Translations under genes and position numbers: made by a program
Shown: piece after piece, positions 14,463-21,882 of the stretch
How positions within the stretch are numbered: the stretch's first letter is position 1
Layout of the letters: each line of letters opens with the position of its first letter
Source: SFLA01 sp045533895
GTDB taxonomy: Bacteria; Bacillota; Clostridia; Oscillospirales; CAG-382
Direction: 5' to 3'
Assembly (NCBI GenBank): GCA_045533895.1
Contig: JAZSIT010000072.1
Coordinates: 1-28,495 of the forward strand
Length of the DNA stretch: 28,495 bases
Notes under the pieces: generated by a model
What the model was told of the DNA's origin: nothing
Seen by the model: the letters and a program-made list of their open reading frames with translations, nothing else
Databases searched by the model: none

Positions 14463-15173
14463 CTAATCATCTTCCGTAATCGGTAATATGCCTCCGTAAT
14501 CATAAGGCGGTTTTTTTGATAACGAAATTATTTGATAGCCAACATTATTGCAAAAATCTTTTATTATTTCATAATCGGTTAAAAGTTTTGCGTCTCCCAT
14601 TACCGCCAGCGTTTTGCTGCCCAGTACACCTGTACAGCCTCCTATAAATCCACAGGAATATCCTTTAAGTAAAATGCCCTTATTAGTTACTTTCAATACG
14701 TTTTTGCCGTCATTTTGCAACGCTTTGTAAATTGTCGGGTCTGACGTTATAAAATCCTTATTACTAAGTATTACTGTTGAACACTTGGTATATCCTTGAG
14801 CCAGAATAACTCGTTTTGTGGCGCAGGCTATAATTTCATCTGCAACTTTCTTGCCCCCATAAAGTGTTCCGTCGATTATAAAGCAGTTGTATTTACAATC
14901 TTCCGGATATTTTGAACTCAACGTTGCTTTTCCTTTTGTTAACAATTTGTTCATATTTGTTGCGCTTACCGTATACCACAATCCTGTTTTGGGATTGTTT
15001 AATACAATATCAGGATGATAAGACAGCTCGCTATTAAGCGTAGGACATATGGGTGCATTGATTGGTTTCACACCATATAATTCTAAATTTACTTTGATTT
15101 CATCGGATAAAATTGATGATACAAACGCTGTTTTAACTTGTTTTTCAGGTAGATTCGGTACGCAGAATTTCAT
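14463..15173 (-). CDS. DUF6873 family protein (GME fold)
   Basis: A 236-residue protein that resembles the DUF6873 family, named for a fold like that of guanidino-modifying enzymes; its reaction is unknown. Visible family features are LYGVKPI near residue 30, the HPDIVLNNPKTG block, LLKGYSCGFIGGCTG (Gly- and Cys-rich) and the C-terminal YDYGGILPITED. The frame is open for another 70 codons upstream, but I place the start at ATG 15173: AGGG lies 7 bases upstream and the upstream translation looks non-coding. A second ATG at 15179 is also possible. It is transcribed alone, with the small Cys-rich ORF running the opposite way. Confidence 0.75.
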   Translation of the reverse strand: MKFCVPNLPEKQVKTAFVSSILSDEIKVNLELYGVKPINAPICPTLNSELSYHPDIVLNNPKTGLWYTVSATNMNKLLTKGKATLSSKYPEDCKYNCFIIDGTLYGGKKVADEIIACATKRVILAQGYTKCSTVILSNKDFITSDPTIYKALQNDGKNVLKVTNKGILLKGYSCGFIGGCTGVLGSKTLAVMGDAKLLTDYEIIKDFCNNVGYQIISLSKKPPYDYGGILPITEDD

Positions 15174-15257
15174 TATCATTCCCTGCTTGAAAATTACATT
15201 TGAAAATATGAATAAATTGTTACGGATTTGGGAACTATTTGTTTGAGGTGAAAAAAC

Positions 15258-15452
15258 ATGGATATCCCTTGTGCGGAAATTTGTCCTTATAATATAGATG
15301 GTATATGTAAAAAAGACAACTGTATAAATGAAATCGGTTATATAACCGGAATTGACAGTTGCCCTTTTAATCCTATTGATTCTCCGCAAGCTTTAACAGA
15401 TCGTAGACGCTTCTCAGCGGATATATCTCGATTTGCCGTGACCGCTTCTTAA
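15258..15452 (+). CDS. Small Cys-rich protein (hypothetical)
   Basis: A 64-residue ORF with GAGGTG at 15246-15251 and ATG at 15258, good ribosome-binding spacing. Five Cys (positions 5, 9, 17, 22 and 35) fall in the first 35 residues in a C-x3-C-x7-C-x4-C-x12-C spacing, with Pro-Tyr and Pro-Phe after Cys9 and Cys35. This suggests a metal-binding or Fe-S knuckle. All the Cys lie in DNA not shared with any other gene. From residue 39 on, the frame runs opposite the end of radA, and that tail has no special composition. I do not recognise the family. Either a real small gene with a short antisense overlap, or chance. Confidence 0.5.
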   Translation: MDIPCAEICPYNIDGICKKDNCINEIGYITGIDSCPFNPIDSPQALTDRRRFSADISRFAVTAS

Positions 15453-16752
15453 GCCGCTCAACCGATTTTTTCGGTATTCCTATACGTTTGAACCCTAGAC
15501 GCTCTGCTTCGTTTATACGCTGTTCTACACCGCTTACGTTGCGGCATTCGCCTGCGAGACCTATTTCGCCGAAAACTATTAAATTTTCAGGTATAGGTAC
15601 GTCTTTTTGAGTGGAAATGAGTGCCAGCGCGATTGCGGCATCGCAGGACGGATCGTCTAGCCGTAGGCCGCCTGCAACGTTCATATAAATATCGGATGTT
15701 GAAAAACGTATTCCCAGTCTTTTTTCAAGCACCGCCAATACCAAAGACACGCGGTTATAATCCAAACCGGCGGAAAGTCTGCGCGGTGACGGATATACCG
15801 TAGGACTTGCCAGCGCTTGAATTTCGGTTATAATCGGTCGAGTTCCTTCCAAAACACACACGGCACAGCTTCCGGGCACGTTGACAGGTCTCTGTGCCAT
15901 AAGCATTTCCGATGGATTTTCGACTTCCGCAAGACCGTCATCCACCATTTCGAAAACGCCGATTTCGTTTGTTGATCCGAATCTGTTTTTAACTGCGCGG
16001 ATAATTCTGTATGAATGCTGTCGGTCACCTTCAAAATACAGCACCGCGTCAACCATGTGCTCCAGAACCTTGGGGCCCGCTATAGCGCCGTCTTTGTTTA
16101 CATGGCCAACGAGAATTATTGAAATATTCTCTTCTTTTGCTTTGTTTATAAGAGCAAGCGCGGTCTGTTTGACCTGTGTGACACTGCCGGGTGCCGATGC
16201 GACATCTTCATCGTACATTGTCTGAATCGAGTCAATTATAACTATATCTGGCTGTACACCGATAATTTCGGGAATGACTGAAGAAACGTTGGTTTCACAG
16301 AGAACGCGAAGGTTTTCCGCATCTACCCCTACCCTTTTTGCGCGTAGCTTTATTTGGGACGGAGATTCCTCACCGCTTACATATAAAATAGAGCCGTTTA
16401 CGCCTACAGTTTGGCATAACTGTAAAAGTAAGGTGGATTTACCGATTCCCGGTTCACCGGAAAGCAAAACTACGCTTCCTTTCACCAGACCGCCGCCAAG
16501 CACTCGGTCAAATTCGCCGATACCCGTTAAAAAACGTTGTTCGGCTGTAATGTCGATTTCGGAAATTCTGCGTGCTTTTGAAGAAACGGGCGGAGTATCG
16601 TAACTTTTGCGGCGTTTTGCAACATTTTTTGTGTTGGAAGCAGCCTCAATCGCCTGTTCTTCAAAGGTATTCCATTCATTACACTCGGGACATTTTCCAT
16701 ACCATTTTGCGGAAAAATAGCCGCAGGAGGTACATACGTAATTAGTTTTCAC
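15373..16752 (-). CDS. radA: DNA repair protein RadA (Sms)
   Basis: A 459-residue RecA-like ATPase that helps process branched recombination intermediates. An N-terminal C4 zinc finger (Cys7, Cys10, Cys21 and Cys24) is followed by the ATPase core, with Walker A GEPGIGKST (99-107) and Walker B VIIDS (171-175). The RadA-specific motif KNRFG is at 255-259. The C-terminal Lon-protease-like domain includes the LRLDDPSCDAAIALAL region; RadA lacks the Lon Ser-Lys protease activity. Full length (family about 455-460). Its ATG overlaps the amidase stop by 4 bp, so translation is coupled; it is the last gene of a three-gene operon. Its 3' end is opposed by the small Cys-rich ORF. Confidence 0.96.
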   Translation of the reverse strand: MKTNYVCTSCGYFSAKWYGKCPECNEWNTFEEQAIEAASNTKNVAKRRKSYDTPPVSSKARRISEIDITAEQRFLTGIGEFDRVLGGGLVKGSVVLLSGEPGIGKSTLLLQLCQTVGVNGSILYVSGEESPSQIKLRAKRVGVDAENLRVLCETNVSSVIPEIIGVQPDIVIIDSIQTMYDEDVASAPGSVTQVKQTALALINKAKEENISIILVGHVNKDGAIAGPKVLEHMVDAVLYFEGDRQHSYRIIRAVKNRFGSTNEIGVFEMVDDGLAEVENPSEMLMAQRPVNVPGSCAVCVLEGTRPIITEIQALASPTVYPSPRRLSAGLDYNRVSLVLAVLEKRLGIRFSTSDIYMNVAGGLRLDDPSCDAAIALALISTQKDVPIPENLIVFGEIGLAGECRNVSGVEQRINEAERLGFKRIGIPKKSVERLKKRSRQIEIYPLRSVYDLLKLAENQ

Positions 16753-17489
16753 TTTTTTACTCCGTTAAAATATTCGGCAGTTGCCGTATAAACAGTAAGC
16801 GCGAGTTTTCTTTGATATTCTCTGTCGTTCAGCATTTCCCGTTCAGCGTCGTTAGAAATAAAGCCGCATTCTACAAGAACTCCGGTTCCGTTATATTTAT
16901 CCAACAAATATATGCTGCTTTTACTGTCTTTTGCAAGTCTGTTGTTTGCGGGCTGCAACGTGCGTGCCTTTTCTTGAATCTGCTTTGCCAGAACTGCACT
17001 GTCGTTTTTATCTGTGTAAAACACTTGTAGACCACTGTATTTAGGAGAAGAAAAACGGTTAACGTGGATACTTATCAGCACGGCATCTTCGTATTGTGAA
17101 GCGCATTTTACGCGATTATAAAGGTCATAATGCTTCTTTCGGTTTTCCTGACCCTGCTCATAAAGCATCACATCTTCTTTTCTTGTATATACAACGTTGT
17201 AACCGTTATTTTCAAATAATTGACCTAAAAGCAGGGAAATTTGCAGATTAATATCCTTTTCTTTTATATTGCCTATTACCGCTCCCGGGTCTTCGCCCCC
17301 GTGTCCCGCATCGATAACTACTGTAGGTCGGTTAATCTGGACAATAGGTGCGTTAACCGCAGATGAATAGGAAAAAGTATTATATCCTGCTGCGGTGAAC
17401 AGCATTGCGAAACAAAAAAATACAAGAAGAACAAAACAAAGGGAAAAAGCTATTATTAGTGTTGTTTTTTTATCGTTGTACTCGTTCAA
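16749..17489 (-). CDS. cwlD: N-acetylmuramoyl-L-alanine amidase, CwlD-like
   Basis: A zinc amidase (Amidase_3) that cuts the bond between MurNAc and the peptide in peptidoglycan; CwlD itself makes the muramic-lactam precursor in the spore cortex. One N-terminal membrane helix (AFSLCFVLLVFFCFAMLFT) anchors it outside the membrane. The zinc site is complete: VIDAGHGGEDPG (His), the Glu in the following KEKDIN region, ISIHVN (His) and VECGF (catalytic Glu). The frame opens at a TTG at 17531, but that codon has no ribosome binding site; I prefer TTG 17489 with AAAGTGAGTGAT upstream, giving 246 residues against 237 for B. subtilis CwlD. GTG 17501 is a third choice. The spore role is inferred from family and spoIVA in the window. 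Confidence 0.82.
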   Translation of the reverse strand: MNEYNDKKTTLIIAFSLCFVLLVFFCFAMLFTAAGYNTFSYSSAVNAPIVQINRPTVVIDAGHGGEDPGAVIGNIKEKDINLQISLLLGQLFENNGYNVVYTRKEDVMLYEQGQENRKKHYDLYNRVKCASQYEDAVLISIHVNRFSSPKYSGLQVFYTDKNDSAVLAKQIQEKARTLQPANNRLAKDSKSSIYLLDKYNGTGVLVECGFISNDAEREMLNDREYQRKLALTVYTATAEYFNGVKK

Positions 17490-17534
17490 GATATCACTCA
17501 CTTTCAAAGTAACACTATGAACGAGTAACAAAGA

Positions 17535-18113
17535 TTATTCTTTATTTACCTTTTCTCTAAAGAGAACGCCTTTATTGCGTACGCCAAGATAAAAGCCAAG
17601 CCAAGAAAAGAAAGATGCGGGCATTAAAGACGCTATGGTAAATACCATCCGCGCAACTTCATGTTGACCGGATAACGCCAACCAGCCTGCGTTATACATT
17701 GAGTGGATAGGAACAATATAAATAACAGAAACCATAACGCCTTGTCCCTGACCAAAACCGCACAAGAAGAATATAAAGTAGATAAGTATAAGTAACGCAG
17801 TGGGAGCATAGGCAAAGGCGGCAATTTTAAGACCGATGCTATCCTCAGGTACCGGCAACTCGGAAGCCGTACTTTTTCTTATTGAATATTTAAGCCCAAA
17901 CTGATTAAGACTATCGTATACTAAAAAGCAGAAAAATCCTGCGGTGCAAATTACTGCCAAAGTCATATACAAAGAATACTTGGGGTCATCCTTGAGCATT
18001 ATCGCCAGAGGCCAGGAAACCATAAGCCCTAAAACGGACATTGTCACCTGGTAAATCCAGAACTTTGTAATAAGCTTGCTGTATTCATTAAAAAATGCGA
18101 TGATTTTTTTCAT
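17535..18113 (-). CDS. Uncharacterised multi-pass membrane protein
   Basis: A 192-residue protein with about five hydrophobic segments (near 20-40, 48-66, 95-118, 127-146 and 155-182) and a positively charged C-terminus (REKVNKE). The second loop is charged (SIRKSTASELPVPEDS). I recognise no family or catalytic motif. The composition suggests a small integral membrane protein, not a transporter of known type. GGGAG lies upstream of the ATG, and the gene is the first of an operon with the CwlD-like amidase and radA. That position, just before a sporulation-type cell wall enzyme, is the only clue to its role. Confidence 0.75.
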   Translation of the reverse strand: MKKIIAFFNEYSKLITKFWIYQVTMSVLGLMVSWPLAIMLKDDPKYSLYMTLAVICTAGFFCFLVYDSLNQFGLKYSIRKSTASELPVPEDSIGLKIAAFAYAPTALLILIYFIFFLCGFGQGQGVMVSVIYIVPIHSMYNAGWLALSGQHEVARMVFTIASLMPASFFSWLGFYLGVRNKGVLFREKVNKE

Positions 18114-18143
18114 TTATATTATCTCCCTGATTATTATAATATA

Positions 18144-18172
18144 ATTATAACCTTAATTAACCAAAAGTTCAA
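18144..18172 (-). promoter_or_regulatory. Promoter of the membrane protein-cwlD-radA operon
   Basis: On the minus strand TTGAAC (18172-18167) lies 17 bp before a perfect TATAAT (18149-18144). It looks like a vegetative SigA promoter. Confidence 0.7.
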
Positions 18173-18216
18173 TAGAATGTGAATAAAATTAATAATTTGT
18201 CCAAATTTGAAAATAT

Positions 18217-18245
18217 TTGACACAACTAAAATTTAGTGTTAAAAT
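18217..18245 (+). promoter_or_regulatory. Promoter of nnrD-lipoprotein-alr operon
   Basis: A perfect TTGACA (18217-18222) lies 17 bp before TAAAAT (18240-18245), with an extended -10 TGT. The spacer holds the near-palindrome ACTAAAATTTAGT (18225-18237), a possible operator. Confidence 0.75.
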
Positions 18246-18266
18246 TATAACATAGGGAGTGATTTA

Positions 18267-19064
18267 ATGAGAGATATTACATCTATGTTAAAAAAACGGC
18301 CGGAGAATTCACATAAAGGCATCTTTGGTTGTGTAAAACTGCTTTGCGGAAGCAAAAAATACACAGGTGCCGCTCTTCTTTGCTGCGAGGGCGCGTTAAG
18401 GAGCGGGTGCGGTTTGGTCAGGTTATGCGCGGACGAAGCTGTATGTATGCCTGTCCGTGTCCGTCTTCCCGAGGTTATTAATTTGCAGGCAAATGATTTT
18501 AATGGTATAAGAGCCCAATCTGCTGTGATAGGCTGTGGTATTTCCGATACATTTGATTATGATCTTCGCAATATAATTCTGTCTCTTGATTGTCCCACTG
18601 TTATAGATGCGGATGGAATAAATTTTCTTTCTCGGAATAAAGATATATTAAGAGAGGCAAACACTAAAAATATAATATTTACTCCCCATCCTGTGGAGTT
18701 TTCCCGTCTTATCGGAATACCGCCGGAACTAATATGTAAAGATGCAGTGAGATATGCCGAAGAATTTTCCGCAAACTTCAATACTACTATTGTCTTAAAA
18801 GGACATAGGACGATTATTGCTTCTTTTGGTCATCAAACCGTAATAAACGAGACGGGCAATTCCGCTCTCGCAAAAGGAGGCAGCGGAGATGTGCTTGCAG
18901 GAGTAATAGGTTCTCTGCTTGCGCAAGGTTACGATACTTTCTCTGCGGCTGTTATCGGCGTTAATATCCATGGTAAAGCGGGAGAAATTCTTTCCGAACA
19001 ATACGGTCTTTCGGGAGTTATTCCATCAGATCTTCCGAAGGTTATCGGAAAACTTCTTGGTTAG
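18267..19064 (+). CDS. nnrD: ADP-dependent NAD(P)H-hydrate dehydratase
   Basis: A 265-residue metabolite-repair enzyme of the YjeF C-terminal/ribokinase-like family. It uses ADP to dehydrate NADHX and NADPHX, the hydrated damage products of NADH and NADPH, back to normal cofactors. The nucleotide-binding motif NSALAKGGSGDVLAGVIG (about 192-209) is diagnostic, and the DADG near 113 and TPHPVEFSRL near 136 are typical. The usual fusion partner, the YjeF N-terminal epimerase, is missing, so this is the stand-alone form. It leads an operon with a lipoprotein and alr; GGGAGTG precedes the ATG. Confidence 0.9.
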   Translation: MRDITSMLKKRPENSHKGIFGCVKLLCGSKKYTGAALLCCEGALRSGCGLVRLCADEAVCMPVRVRLPEVINLQANDFNGIRAQSAVIGCGISDTFDYDLRNIILSLDCPTVIDADGINFLSRNKDILREANTKNIIFTPHPVEFSRLIGIPPELICKDAVRYAEEFSANFNTTIVLKGHRTIIASFGHQTVINETGNSALAKGGSGDVLAGVIGSLLAQGYDTFSAAVIGVNIHGKAGEILSEQYGLSGVIPSDLPKVIGKLLG

Positions 19065-19072
19065 TATTTTAG

Positions 19073-19090
19073 CCTCTCTTAAAGGAGAGG
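19073..19090 (+). promoter_or_regulatory. Small hairpin overlapping the lipoprotein ribosome binding site
   Basis: CCTCTC (19073-19078) pairs with GAGAGG (19085-19090) around TTAAAG. The second arm and loop hold AAAGGAGAGG, the Shine-Dalgarno sequence for ATG 19095. Confidence 0.5.
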
Positions 19091-19094
19091 TTTT

Positions 19095-19574
19095 ATGAAT
19101 AAATTTATTGCGTTAATTTTAATCAGCATATTAGTTTTAAGCGCTTGTACAGCAAATGAGCAAAATAAATTAAAATATTTTTTTGAAAAAGAAACGGTTG
19201 ATTTTTCCTGTGAAGGAGTAAAATATACATATTCTCCGGCTTCCCGCTTGTTTTTACAGCAGGACGGTTTATTCAAAGGTATGAAGGTGCGCATTACGGA
19301 TACCGGCAGCAGCGCAGAGTACGGTGATTATGTTCTTGAAACCGATTTGTATTCATTTTCCGCCCTTTATTCTTTTGATATTCTGTGGAGAGCGTTTTCA
19401 GGTTCCGAAACGGAAACAGTGGTTTCCAATGAAGGCGCTTTTGTAATAATTGTTGACAGTTCGAGATTTTTGGTGTATTATAACAAAGATAGCGAGATTG
19501 TTCGTAAGCTGGTTGCGGAAACCGTTTACGGGGTTTTTGAGTATACACTAACGGAATCGGAGGAAGAACGTTGA
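19095..19574 (+). CDS. Putative lipoprotein, unknown function
   Basis: A 159-residue protein with a lipoprotein signal: hydrophobic helix then LSACTANEQ, where the Cys (about residue 16) would be lipidated and the rest exported. The mature part is rich in aromatic and acidic residues, with no family I recognise; segments such as LETDLYSFSALYSFDILWRAF and FVIIVDSSRFLVYYNKDS suggest a small beta-rich domain. Its ribosome binding site lies in a hairpin. The stop codon overlaps the TTG start of alr by 4 bp, so the two are translationally coupled. That suggests, without proving, a cell-envelope role. Confidence 0.75.
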   Translation: MNKFIALILISILVLSACTANEQNKLKYFFEKETVDFSCEGVKYTYSPASRLFLQQDGLFKGMKVRITDTGSSAEYGDYVLETDLYSFSALYSFDILWRAFSGSETETVVSNEGAFVIIVDSSRFLVYYNKDSEIVRKLVAETVYGVFEYTLTESEEER

Positions 19575-20674
19575 GTAAAAAAAGAGTTGAAGCGATAATC
19601 GATCTTAACGCTATAATCTCAAATTATAAATATATCACCGGTAAGCTTTCCTCCGGAACGAAATTGTTGTCTGTCGTTAAAGCGGACGCTTACGGACACG
19701 GTGCCGTTGAGGTTTGCCGAGCTTTGGAAAAATGCGGTGCGCACAATTTTGCGGTCGCCTGTGTTGAGGAGGCCATTGTTTTAAGAGAAAACGGAATTAC
19801 AGGTGAAATACTTATTCTCGGCATAACCGACGAAGCTTACGCTCCCCTCCTTGAGAAATATTGTCTTACCCAAACTGTAGACAGTTATTCTTCTGCATTT
19901 TCTCTCTCAAAGCACGCTAAGATAAATGTGCACATTAAGGTTGATACGGGAATGAGCAGGCTGGGAATATATTGCCATAATATTTCAGATACCGAAATTG
20001 CCGCAAATGAGATAGAAAAAATATCTCTGCTTGATAATATTAATATTTGCGGAATCTTTACCCATTTTGCAGAGAGTGATTGCCCTGAAAGCGATTTTAC
20101 CCATACACAGTTTAGATGCTTTACAGCGCTTCTTGATGTCCTTGAAGAGCGCGGAATAAAAGTCGGAACACGCCACTGCTGTAACAGTGCGGCTATACTT
20201 AACTATCCCGAAATGCAGTTGGATATGGTGCGTGCGGGAATAATCTTATACGGTCTCTCCCCTTCCCCTTCCACCAAAGACCCCAGACTTTTACCCGCAA
20301 TGAAACTGGTATCGCGAGTTTCTTCGGTTTCGGAGATAAATAAGGATGATTCAGTAAGCTACGGCAGAAATTACAGACCAGATAAGAAGATAAGAAAAGC
20401 TGTAGTTTCTATTGGATATGCGGATGGACTTTCCAGAATCCTCTCCGGAAAAGCGACACTTCGTATCAACGGTAATGATCTTCCCGTCATAGGTAATATC
20501 TGTATGGACCTTTGTGTTGTCCGTGTGGATGATGCCCTTTGTAACGTTGGTGATGAAGTCGTTGTGTTTGAAAACGATACCGATATTAACCGTCTTGCCG
20601 AACAGGCGTCAACGATTAATTACGAGATAGTGTGCTCGGTTAAGAACAGAGTGCCCAGAAGGTATATTGTGTAA
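19571..20674 (+). CDS. alr: Alanine racemase
   Basis: A 367-residue PLP enzyme that interconverts L-Ala and D-Ala to supply D-Ala for peptidoglycan. PLP forms a Schiff base with Lys37 in SVVKADAYGHG (34-44), and the second catalytic base is Tyr264 in SYGRNY. The barrel motif DTGMSRLG and the C-terminal GYADGLSR and GNICMDLC are intact. The start is TTG 19571, overlapping the lipoprotein stop, with GGAGGAAG upstream. Typical length. It is the last gene of its operon and converges on a D-Ala-D-Ala carboxypeptidase. Spore-associated alanine racemases also exist, so its exact role is not settled. Confidence 0.95.
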   Translation: MSKKRVEAIIDLNAIISNYKYITGKLSSGTKLLSVVKADAYGHGAVEVCRALEKCGAHNFAVACVEEAIVLRENGITGEILILGITDEAYAPLLEKYCLTQTVDSYSSAFSLSKHAKINVHIKVDTGMSRLGIYCHNISDTEIAANEIEKISLLDNINICGIFTHFAESDCPESDFTHTQFRCFTALLDVLEERGIKVGTRHCCNSAAILNYPEMQLDMVRAGIILYGLSPSPSTKDPRLLPAMKLVSRVSSVSEINKDDSVSYGRNYRPDKKIRKAVVSIGYADGLSRILSGKATLRINGNDLPVIGNICMDLCVVRVDDALCNVGDEVVVFENDTDINRLAEQASTINYEIVCSVKNRVPRRYIV

Positions 20675-20679
20675 AATTT

Positions 20680-20711
20680 CAGCCCGAAGTTTATTCTTCG
20701 GGCTGTTTTTA
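20680..20711 (+). terminator. Terminator of alr operon
   Basis: Perfect 10-bp arms CAGCCCGAAG (20680-20689) and CTTCGGGCTG (20696-20705), loop TTTATT, followed by TTTTTA. On the minus strand it could also end the carboxypeptidase transcript. Confidence 0.9.
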
Positions 20712-20721
20712 ACAAGGTGAT

Positions 20722-21828
20722 TTAGTTATATGCTTGAATGAGAAAATCAATAATTTTGCAAGAATCTTCAAATCTTGTTTCATGAGTAGCGGAATTAATA
20801 ATACCAATAATATATGTATCGCCTTGAATTTCAAAACTTACAAGAAGGGAACAAAGATTAAGTGTTCCGGTTTTTAATCCGGTAACGCCTTCTCTGTAAT
20901 ACGGAGAAAAAGTATGAAGATGGGAATTTGTGCTTTTGAAATTAAATACGTGTCCGTTTTCCGTAGTAAAAGAATATTCCGACATAGCGGTATATTTTGA
21001 TATTATAGGGTTTTGGATAGCGCGCTCTGCAATTAAAACCAAGTCACGGGCGGTGGTATATTGGTCGGTATATGCATAGCCGTCGGGTACGGAAAAGTTA
21101 GTATCGGTACAACCGATAGATAGAGCATATTGGTTTAACCCGGACATAAATTGAGTTACAGCATCTTTGCCGGATAAATAGGGATTATTGGCAATATATT
21201 TGGCTACAGAAGCGGCTGTTGTGTAGGCCGCGTCGTTGCCGGAAGGCAACATCATGGCTGCTACCAGCTGTTCCAAAGTAAAGATGTCACTGAACTGCAG
21301 ACCTGCAACTGATGAGTTAGGCTTTAACAAAAACAACTCATCGCCCGGCTTTACAGAAAGTTCGGCAGGCGCGCTTTCCAGCGCATACAATGCCGTTAAC
21401 AGCTTTGTAATGCTTGCCGGAACTATAACCTCATTTGTGTTTTTCTCAAAGCAGAACTCGTCTGTATTTATATTATAAACGAATACTTGCTGCGCGGAAA
21501 AATCCTTTGGCGATAAAGAAATTTCGATTTTACTTGTTTCTGTATCCTCCGTGTAACCAGAAGTATCGTCAATCGATATTTCGGGTTTACTGCTTTCTTC
21601 GGAAACAAAACTTTCCTCGGCTTCGCTGTTTTCCTCCGGTTCGCTGCAATCGTTATTTTCGGATATATAGTCTTGCAGAGAAGTATCCGCAAATACATCT
21701 TCTACCGCCGATTCAGATATATAAACACTTGAAGTATCAGAAATATTGCTTGAAACGTTTGATGTTGTGCATCCTGCGGCGACAACCGACAGAATAACGC
21801 CGATAATAAGACATATAAATTTTTTCAC
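20722..21828 (-). CDS. D-alanyl-D-alanine carboxypeptidase, lipoprotein type
   Basis: A 368-residue low-molecular-weight penicillin-binding protein (peptidase S11) that would trim the last D-Ala from peptidoglycan stem peptides outside the cell. The serine active-site motifs are all present: SITK (Ser139, Lys142), SGN (196-198) and KTG (319-321). The lipobox VAAGC (Cys20) marks it as a lipoprotein. An acidic Ser/Glu linker (about 25-105) separates the anchor from the catalytic domain. The C-terminal beta domain of DacA/DacF is lacking, so it is a short form. The start is GTG 21828 with AAAGGA upstream. It converges on alr. Confidence 0.88.
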   Translation of the reverse strand: MKKFICLIIGVILSVVAAGCTTSNVSSNISDTSSVYISESAVEDVFADTSLQDYISENNDCSEPEENSEAEESFVSEESSKPEISIDDTSGYTEDTETSKIEISLSPKDFSAQQVFVYNINTDEFCFEKNTNEVIVPASITKLLTALYALESAPAELSVKPGDELFLLKPNSSVAGLQFSDIFTLEQLVAAMMLPSGNDAAYTTAASVAKYIANNPYLSGKDAVTQFMSGLNQYALSIGCTDTNFSVPDGYAYTDQYTTARDLVLIAERAIQNPIISKYTAMSEYSFTTENGHVFNFKSTNSHLHTFSPYYREGVTGLKTGTLNLCSLLVSFEIQGDTYIIGIINSATHETRFEDSCKIIDFLIQAYN

Positions 21829-21842
21829 AAATACAATCCTTT

Positions 21843-21877
21843 TATATTAAAACAGACAGCGCGGGAGCTGCCTGTTT
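21843..21877 (-). terminator. Terminator of pfkA
   Basis: Arms 21850-21860 and 21867-21877 (AAACAGACAGC with GCTGCCTGTTT) pair with one wobble around GCGGGA. On the minus strand TTTTAATAT follows. It separates pfkA from the carboxypeptidase gene. Confidence 0.75.
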
Positions 21878-21882
21878 TTGTA

